From Microcaldota archaeon (lineage in GTDB: Archaea > Micrarchaeota > Micrarchaeia > Burarchaeales > Fermentimicrarchaeaceae), in contig JAPLWT010000002.1 of NCBI GenBank assembly GCA_026396455.1, forward strand, positions 1-5,553: a DNA stretch of 5,553 bases, given 5' to 3'. Position 1 is the stretch's first letter, and the number at the start of each line of letters is the position of its first letter. Made by a program: the position numbers and the translations under genes. The notes under the pieces are model-generated. The model ran no database searches, was not told where the DNA came from, and was given only the letters and a program-made list of their open reading frames with translations. Below, in pieces: positions 1 to 4,245 of the stretch.

Positions 1-1914
1 GGTGTTGGCGGTGTCATAAGGGACATACTCGGGGTGTGGGCTGACCCCATTGCGAATACGGATGTGCTCTGCTTCGCACCGCTTGGCTTCCCTGAAAAGA
101 AAATTCCCAAGGGAATAAAATCACCCCGCTACTTGTATAACGGAGTTATTGCGGGCATAGGCGCCTATGGGAACAACATGGGCATCCCAACTGTCAACGG
201 TTCCATTCATTTTGATGAGAGCTACCTGGGCAACCCCCTGGTTTACTGCGGCTGCCTCGGGATGCTCCCCATGAACAAATTCGTGAAGAACACAAAGCCC
301 AAGGAGTGCATCCTCCTCGCAGGGGGCAGGACAGGCAAGGATGGCATTCATGGCGTCACATTTGCATCGGCCGAGCTCACGGAGACCTCTGAAGAGTCAT
401 CCCGCTCCGCGGTCCAGATAGGAGACCCGATAGAAGAAGAGAAGCTGAAAAGGGCAATTCTCAGGGTGAGGGACGAGGGGCTCGCATCCGCAGTAACAGA
501 CTTGGGGGGAGGGGGAGTCTCCTGCGCAGTCAGTGAGATGGCTGAGCGCTCCGGATGCGGTGCAACGGTTGAGCTTGAGACAGTGCCGCTGAAATACCCG
601 ATAAGCGCCCCTTGGGAGATATGGGTATCCGAATCGCAGGAAAGAATGCTGCTTTCAGTCCCAGAAGCAAAGCTTGAAAGAGCTCTGGAAGTTTTTGAGG
701 ATGAGGATGTTGAGGCAACCGTCATCGGGCGTTTCAACGACTCAAGGCAGGTAGTTGTTCTCTACAAGGACACTCCTGTTGCAAACCTCTCAACTAATTT
801 CCTCTATGAGTCCCCATCCGCAACCACGGCAATAAGAAAGCCCCTGGCAAAATTCAAGGAACCTAGCTTCAAGCAACCGAAAAACCTCGGGGAAATCCTG
901 CTTAAACTCCTCTCACTGCCAGGCACGGCCAGCAAGGAGAGCGTCATCCACACCTATGACCACGAGGTGAAGGGCCATACTGTCATAAAACCACTGCAGG
1001 GCGCTTTCGTGGATGGGCCCGGGGATGCAGCAGTGCTCAAGCCGCTTCCCGACTCATGGAAAGGCGTTGTGCTCTCCAATGGCTTCAACCCCCAATACGG
1101 AAAAATTGACTGCTATGCGATGGCTGCCTCTGCGATTGATGAGGCAATAAGGAACAACCTAACAGTTGGGGGAAGGAGGATAGCACTGCTTGACAACTTC
1201 TGCTGGGGCTCTCCCAACAGACCTGAGCTTGCCTATGGCTTGGTGGAAGCATGCAAAGCCTGCCGGGATATGTCACTTGCATTCAAAACCCCATTCATCT
1301 CAGGGAAGGACAGCCTGTACAACGAATCCGCTGGCAAGCCAATCACGCCTTCCCTGCTTGTATCTGCGGTTGGCATTATGCCCGATGTAAGGAAGGCAGT
1401 CACAATGGATGCCAAGAAGCCAGACAGCCTCATCTACCTCATAGGAGAAACCCACAGGGAGTTGGGAGGTTCCTCCTACTACTCGCTCTTCAAACAACTT
1501 GGTGTGTCCGTACCTCAAGTAAACCCTGAGAAAGCAAAGAGAATTTTCAGCAAAGTGACCTCTGCCATTGACAAAGGTCTACTGCTCTCCTGCCACGATC
1601 TGTCTGAAGGCGGCTTGGGAGTTGCTGCTGCCGAAATGGCTTTCTCCGGAGATATGGGAATGGAGCTTGACCTTCAGCAGCTCGGCTCAAAAGAAAGGGA
1701 TGACTTCCTGCTCTTCTCAGAATCCAACTCGCGTTTCTTGGTTGAGGTTGCACCTTCAAAACAAAGAAGTTTCGAGAAGCTCATGAAAGGACATTTCTTC
1801 AAGATAGGCAGGACCACGAAGCTGAAGGAATTTGTAATTGAAAAACAGGGAAAAGTCCTCATAGCCGAACAACTTGAGAAGCTCAGGAAAACCTGGCAGG
1901 AGCCCTTGAAGTGA
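1..1914 (+). CDS. purL: Phosphoribosylformylglycinamidine synthase subunit PurL, 5'-truncated by window edge
   Basis: PurL is the synthetase subunit of FGAM synthase (EC 6.3.5.3). It uses ATP and ammonia supplied by PurQ to convert FGAR to FGAM in the cytosolic purine pathway. The frame is open from base 1: codons before the first in-frame GTG (34) read GVGGVIRDILG, matching the conserved PurL segment GVGGxIRD, so the true start lies upstream and roughly 100 N-terminal residues are missing. The 637 residues present fit a short-type PurL of about 700-760 residues, not the long fused form. Visible signatures are GGRTGKDGIHG (322-354), the AVTDLGGGG turn (about 493-519), SESQERM (628-648), a second-half ATP-like repeat with TYDHEVKG (about 952-975), SGKDSLYNE (about 1300-1326) and HDLSEGG (1594-1614). 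The order matches the duplicated AIR-synthase-like fold. The stop TGA (1912-1914) overlaps or abuts purQ, so the two are co-translated. No frameshift is seen. Confidence 0.97.
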   Translation, partial: GVGGVIRDILGVWADPIANTDVLCFAPLGFPEKKIPKGIKSPRYLYNGVIAGIGAYGNNMGIPTVNGSIHFDESYLGNPLVYCGCLGMLPMNKFVKNTKPKECILLAGGRTGKDGIHGVTFASAELTETSEESSRSAVQIGDPIEEEKLKRAILRVRDEGLASAVTDLGGGGVSCAVSEMAERSGCGATVELETVPLKYPISAPWEIWVSESQERMLLSVPEAKLERALEVFEDEDVEATVIGRFNDSRQVVVLYKDTPVANLSTNFLYESPSATTAIRKPLAKFKEPSFKQPKNLGEILLKLLSLPGTASKESVIHTYDHEVKGHTVIKPLQGAFVDGPGDAAVLKPLPDSWKGVVLSNGFNPQYGKIDCYAMAASAIDEAIRNNLTVGGRRIALLDNFCWGSPNRPELAYGLVEACKACRDMSLAFKTPFISGKDSLYNESAGKPITPSLLVSAVGIMPDVRKAVTMDAKKPDSLIYLIGETHRELGGSSYYSLFKQLGVSVPQVNPEKAKRIFSKVTSAIDKGLLLSCHDLSEGGLGVAAAEMAFSGDMGMELDLQQLGSKERDDFLLFSESNSRFLVEVAPSKQRSFEKLMKGHFFKIGRTTKLKEFVIEKQGKVLIAEQLEKLRKTWQEPLK

Positions 1915-1915
1915 T
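1908..1915 (+). promoter_or_regulatory. Shine-Dalgarno-like site for purQ overlapping the purL stop
   Basis: GAAGTGAT resembles the GGAGGTGAT complement of the 16S rRNA 3' end and ends four bases before ATG 1920. It overlaps the purL stop codon, which would couple termination of purL to initiation of purQ. A competing AGGAG at 1898-1902 would suit GTG 1911 with eight bases of spacing, so the start is not settled by the ribosome site alone. Confidence 0.45.
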
Positions 1916-1919
1916 TTGT

Positions 1920-2717
1920 ATGAAGCGCATCTGCATAATGAGAGTTGCGGGAACCAACAGGGATTACGATACCCACGAGATACTCTCCTACCTGGGGGCA
2001 GCCTCGGAAGTAGTTCATATGAATGAGTTCATAAGGGGAAAGAAGAGCCTGCTTGATTATGATGCTTTCATCTTCCCAGGAGGCTTCTCCTACGGCGACA
2101 GGATACGCTCAGGCGCCATCTGGGCCAAGCAGCTCATCTACAAACTATCCTCGGATTTCAGGAAAATAGCAGACGAGGGAAGACCAATCCTGGGGATATG
2201 CAACGGGATGCAGGTGGTTGTCGAGGCCGGTCTGATACCTGGCCTGCGCGGGATAAGCGAATACCCCGAGGCTGCAATGGGCGTCAATGCATCCTCAAGA
2301 TTCGAGTGCAGGTGGGTCTACCTGAAGAATTTCTCAAGGGGTAACTGCCTGTTCACAAAAAACATCCCCCGCGGTGCAATCATGCGCGTGCCTGTTGCGC
2401 ATGGAGAGGGCAGGTTCCTCCTCCCAAAGGACAAAGAGAATGAGCTGCTGAGGACTCTTGACAGGAACGAGCAGGTAGTATTCCGCTACTGTAACGAGGA
2501 TGGAGGAGTTGCAGAAGGTAAATACCCCCTTAACCCGAATGGGGCTTTCTCTGATATAGCTGGGGTGTGCAACCCTGAGGGAAATGTGCTTGCCTTCATG
2601 CCCCATGCAGAGGATGCCTGCTTCCACTGGCAGCACCCGGACTGGACAAGGAAGGAGTTGAAGGGGGAGACCGGAGGCATCCTTCTCTTCAAGAGCCTGC
2701 TCTCCCACCTGAAGTAA
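1920..2717 (+). CDS. purQ: Phosphoribosylformylglycinamidine synthase glutaminase subunit PurQ
   Basis: PurQ is the class I glutamine amidotransferase subunit of FGAM synthase; it hydrolyses glutamine and channels ammonia to PurL. Numbering from ATG 1920 (265 residues): the N-terminal strand leads into VAGTNRDYDT; FPGGFSYGD is at 52-60; the nucleophile is Cys94 in GICNGMQ (codon 2199-2201); PVAHGEGRF is at 158-166; and the triad His229 and Glu231 lie in MPHAED. All catalytic residues are present and the length is normal for PurQ, so it should be active. Start choice: GTG 1911 overlaps the purL stop as GTGA and has AGGAG at 1898-1902, giving 268 residues. ATG 1920 has GAAGTGAT four bases upstream, a fair anti-16S match, and gives the usual MKxI beginning. 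I prefer 1920. It is the second gene of a purL-purQ operon; PurS, expected as the third partner, is not in this window. Confidence 0.96.
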   Translation: MKRICIMRVAGTNRDYDTHEILSYLGAASEVVHMNEFIRGKKSLLDYDAFIFPGGFSYGDRIRSGAIWAKQLIYKLSSDFRKIADEGRPILGICNGMQVVVEAGLIPGLRGISEYPEAAMGVNASSRFECRWVYLKNFSRGNCLFTKNIPRGAIMRVPVAHGEGRFLLPKDKENELLRTLDRNEQVVFRYCNEDGGVAEGKYPLNPNGAFSDIAGVCNPEGNVLAFMPHAEDACFHWQHPDWTRKELKGETGGILLFKSLLSHLK

Positions 2718-2728
2718 TATATTCAAAA
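2715..2728 (+). promoter_or_regulatory. AT-rich TATA-like element upstream of the mini-hydrolase gene
   Basis: TAATATATTCAAAA begins at the purQ stop codon. Its TATA-like core (2715-2723) is centred about 39 bases before ATG 2758. With the archaeal TATA-to-start spacing of about 25 bases, transcription would begin near 2745 and give a short leader of about a dozen bases. This would let the hydrolase gene be expressed apart from purLQ, although read-through from purQ is also possible because no clear terminator lies in the gap. Confidence 0.35.
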
Positions 2729-2739
2729 GGCTTGCGGGG

Positions 2740-2755
2740 TAGGTTTAAAACCCTA
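2740..2755 (+). promoter_or_regulatory. Imperfect inverted repeat around a TTTAAAA box
   Basis: TAGGTTTAAAACCCTA contains GGTTT-A-AAACC, a perfect short inverted repeat, extended by TA on each side with one extra C. The centre, TTTAAAA, is itself a good archaeal TATA-like sequence. If it is the real TATA box, transcription would start near 2773, inside the annotated reading frame, and translation would begin at ATG 2785 (Met10) after a leader of about 12 bases. It could instead be an operator over the promoter, or chance. Confidence 0.3.
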
Positions 2756-2757
2756 GC

Positions 2758-3372
2758 ATGAGCAATAGAGATGAAGCTGATTTTATGCCCAACGATGGCA
2801 AGATTATAGTATCAACCCACTGCGACGTCATCTGGAAGGCTGCGCGAGTGAAGTTCTTCAGAAAGAAGGGAAGGAGATACTTCTCAGGCAATCTGGACAA
2901 TGTCGTATGCGTCGGAGCAGTCCTCCGCTCAGTCATACCGCGAGTCAAGGATAAGAAAATAAAATTCTACTTCACCAACGGGGAGGAAATCGATATGGAG
3001 GGCGCAAAGAAAGTGATGCGCAGTGAAGGGCGTGCCCTCTACATTGCAATAGACGTCACCCAGGCTGCCAAGAAGTCTGATGTGAACGTAGAATGGCCCC
3101 AGAACGTCAACAAGAGGGAGTTGAGGAAAGTCCTCGGGCGCATCCCCAACCTAAAGGTTGGTTTCAAGACAGGGCATCTGGATGAAACAAAAGTCTACGG
3201 CAAGAAATACCCCACATTTTCTTTGAATCTTCCAATAAAGGGCAACATTCACGGCAAGTCGCGCGTCTCATTCTGGAAGGTAAAGCGCTTCGGGCTTGCC
3301 ATTGTTGAAATACTAAGAAGGGTAAGGATGAACTACGATAAGATATGCGAACTAAATACCAGGAATAAATAG
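2758..3372 (+). CDS. Compact M42/M28/M20-like di-zinc hydrolase (putative aminopeptidase-like protein)
   Basis: No symbol is recognised, but the residue pattern fits the catalytic core of co-catalytic zinc peptidases (clans MH/M42-M28-M20). Seen in order: His21-x-Asp23 after a hydrophobic strand (KIIVSTHCDV); bridging-type Asp47 in SGNLDNVVC; the Glu76-Glu77 pair in FYFTNGEEIDMEGA, where the first Glu would be the general base and the second a ligand; Asp99 in IAIDVTQA; and His165 in PIKGNIHGKS, close to the C-terminal helix. The wording around EE and IDVT is closest to M42 (TET/deblocking aminopeptidases). It is unusually small: 204 residues against roughly 300-360 for M42. The 23 residues between Asp23 and Asp47 leave no room for the lid or dimerisation domain that M42 carries there. 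No signal peptide or membrane segment is seen, so it is probably cytosolic. Start may be ATG 2758 or ATG 2785 (Met10). Substrate is unknown; a peptide, acyl-amino acid or other amide is inference. The role beside purine genes is unexplained. Confidence 0.72.
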   Translation: MSNRDEADFMPNDGKIIVSTHCDVIWKAARVKFFRKKGRRYFSGNLDNVVCVGAVLRSVIPRVKDKKIKFYFTNGEEIDMEGAKKVMRSEGRALYIAIDVTQAAKKSDVNVEWPQNVNKRELRKVLGRIPNLKVGFKTGHLDETKVYGKKYPTFSLNLPIKGNIHGKSRVSFWKVKRFGLAIVEILRRVRMNYDKICELNTRNK

Positions 3373-4209
3373 AAGGAGCACTATACCTGCAATAAAACTC
3401 AGAACATTGTTAATAAAGCTCATTGCAAACGAATCAACAATACCAATTCTTTTTCTGTTAAGAAGGAATATAACAAGGGCTTCAAATACGAAAACTGCAA
3501 ACTCTCCAAAGAGAAGAGAGAAGCAGAAGAGCATCCAATCTCCTCTTGTGAGGAAAAACCAGAGAAGAGGGACAGAGATTATATTCACCAATGCTACACT
3601 CCAGAGTATCCTCTTATCCAACTTTCTCACATGTATGTAAATTAACGACGCCGCTAACTCAATCACAAGAGTCAATACCAGCGCATACCAGAGCAATGTA
3701 GAATAATCAACTGGAGATCTATACCCTGTGTATGATGTGGAGATTTCTCTTACTTTATTGATAACCACCTCGCCGCTTGAGGATATGTTCACCAAGAATT
3801 CACTCGAGAGACTGTTATGCACCACAGTACTACTCACAAATGTTCTGTTGATACTGGGGAGGTACATGACCAGCCTAAAATCACCGGCAGGAGCACGCCA
3901 GAGGTAGAAGTAGCATACACTATTCTTACATTCCTCTTCCCATACTTCAGATGAAGGGTACCATGTGCAGTTTTGGGAAGCGTCATATTCCTCAATAAGC
4001 AGGCCGGGATGCTTCACTGCAGTCTGATTCTTAATATCCACAAAGGATGTATTACTATAGCAGCTGAGCATTGCTGCATAGAAAACATTGTCGGTCACGT
4101 TACTGCCATTGAAAATAATGTGGAAAGTGCTTGGCGGAGGCGCGGGCATATCTGCCTGTGCCAAGTTGAACAGCAGTAATACAGCCAGAATAAATAGAAA
4201 TTTTCTCAC
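3352..4209 (-). CDS. Secreted-domain, four-helix membrane protein of unknown function
   Basis: I do not recognise a named family. Residues 1-19 form a signal peptide (MRK, hydrophobic core, AQA cleavage site before Asp20). The outer domain (about 20-168) has four cysteines (50, 81, 94, 99), enough for two disulfides, and seven N-x-S/T sequons (Asn 34, 37, 53, 61, 80, 121, 141). Four hydrophobic helices follow at about 171-192, 201-220, 225-250 and 260-282. The loops HVRKLDKR and NRKR are basic and would be cytoplasmic, placing the N-terminal domain and the C-terminus outside. Polar residues lie within the helices: Glu184, Asn209, Glu236, Glu243, Asn267-Asn268. From memory this E/N/E/N layout resembles unnamed four-helix modules in other archaeal and Firmicutes proteins. 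Start is GTG 4209, supported by the signal peptide and a TATA box 25 bases upstream. The last 21 bases overlap the convergent hydrolase gene. The gene is more AT-rich than its neighbours. Confidence 0.85.
   Translation of the reverse strand: MRKFLFILAVLLLFNLAQADMPAPPPSTFHIIFNGSNVTDNVFYAAMLSCYSNTSFVDIKNQTAVKHPGLLIEEYDASQNCTWYPSSEVWEEECKNSVCYFYLWRAPAGDFRLVMYLPSINRTFVSSTVVHNSLSSEFLVNISSSGEVVINKVREISTSYTGYRSPVDYSTLLWYALVLTLVIELAASLIYIHVRKLDKRILWSVALVNIISVPLLWFFLTRGDWMLFCFSLLFGEFAVFVFEALVIFLLNRKRIGIVDSFAMSFINNVLSFIAGIVLLLFIPGI
3446..3460 (+). terminator. Possible U-rich terminator for the plus-strand transcript
   Basis: ATTCTTTTTCTGTTA lies about 75 bases past the hydrolase stop and contains a run of five T. 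Archaeal termination usually needs only a U-rich tract, so this could end the plus-strand transcript inside the convergent gene. No stem-loop precedes it, and it could equally be ordinary coding sequence of the opposite-strand membrane protein. Confidence 0.2.
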
Positions 4210-4230
4210 AATTGGGTTTTTTCTCGGGTG

Positions 4231-4238
4231 TATAAATA
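4231..4238 (-). promoter_or_regulatory. TATA box for the membrane protein gene (leaderless transcript)
   Basis: On the minus strand the sequence reads TATTTATA, preceded by GGGGAATG as a possible BRE. The box is centred about 25 bases before the GTG start at 4209, so transcription from the usual archaeal distance would begin at or within a base or two of the start codon. There is no purine-rich Shine-Dalgarno site in the correct place, only GAGAAAAAA further up, which agrees with a leaderless message. It sits in the 36-base gap after the purD-like stop, so this gene can be transcribed independently. Confidence 0.55.
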
Positions 4239-4245
4239 CATTCCC

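Noticed and set aside
34..36. GTG 34 as the start of purL
   Set aside because: Codons upstream to base 1 read GVGGVIRDILG, which is conserved PurL sequence, so the gene is open at the edge and GTG 34 is internal.
348..737. 129-codon minus-strand open frame
   Set aside because: It lies wholly inside purL; the protein is Ser/Pro-rich, without recognisable motifs, as expected of a shadow frame.
2334..2726. 130-codon minus-strand open frame
   Set aside because: Antisense to purQ, whose catalytic motifs are intact; no independent coding signal.
4216..4224. T-rich run on the plus strand as a terminator
   Set aside because: No plus-strand gene ends just upstream; on the transcribed minus strand it is an A-run in the leader region of the membrane protein gene.
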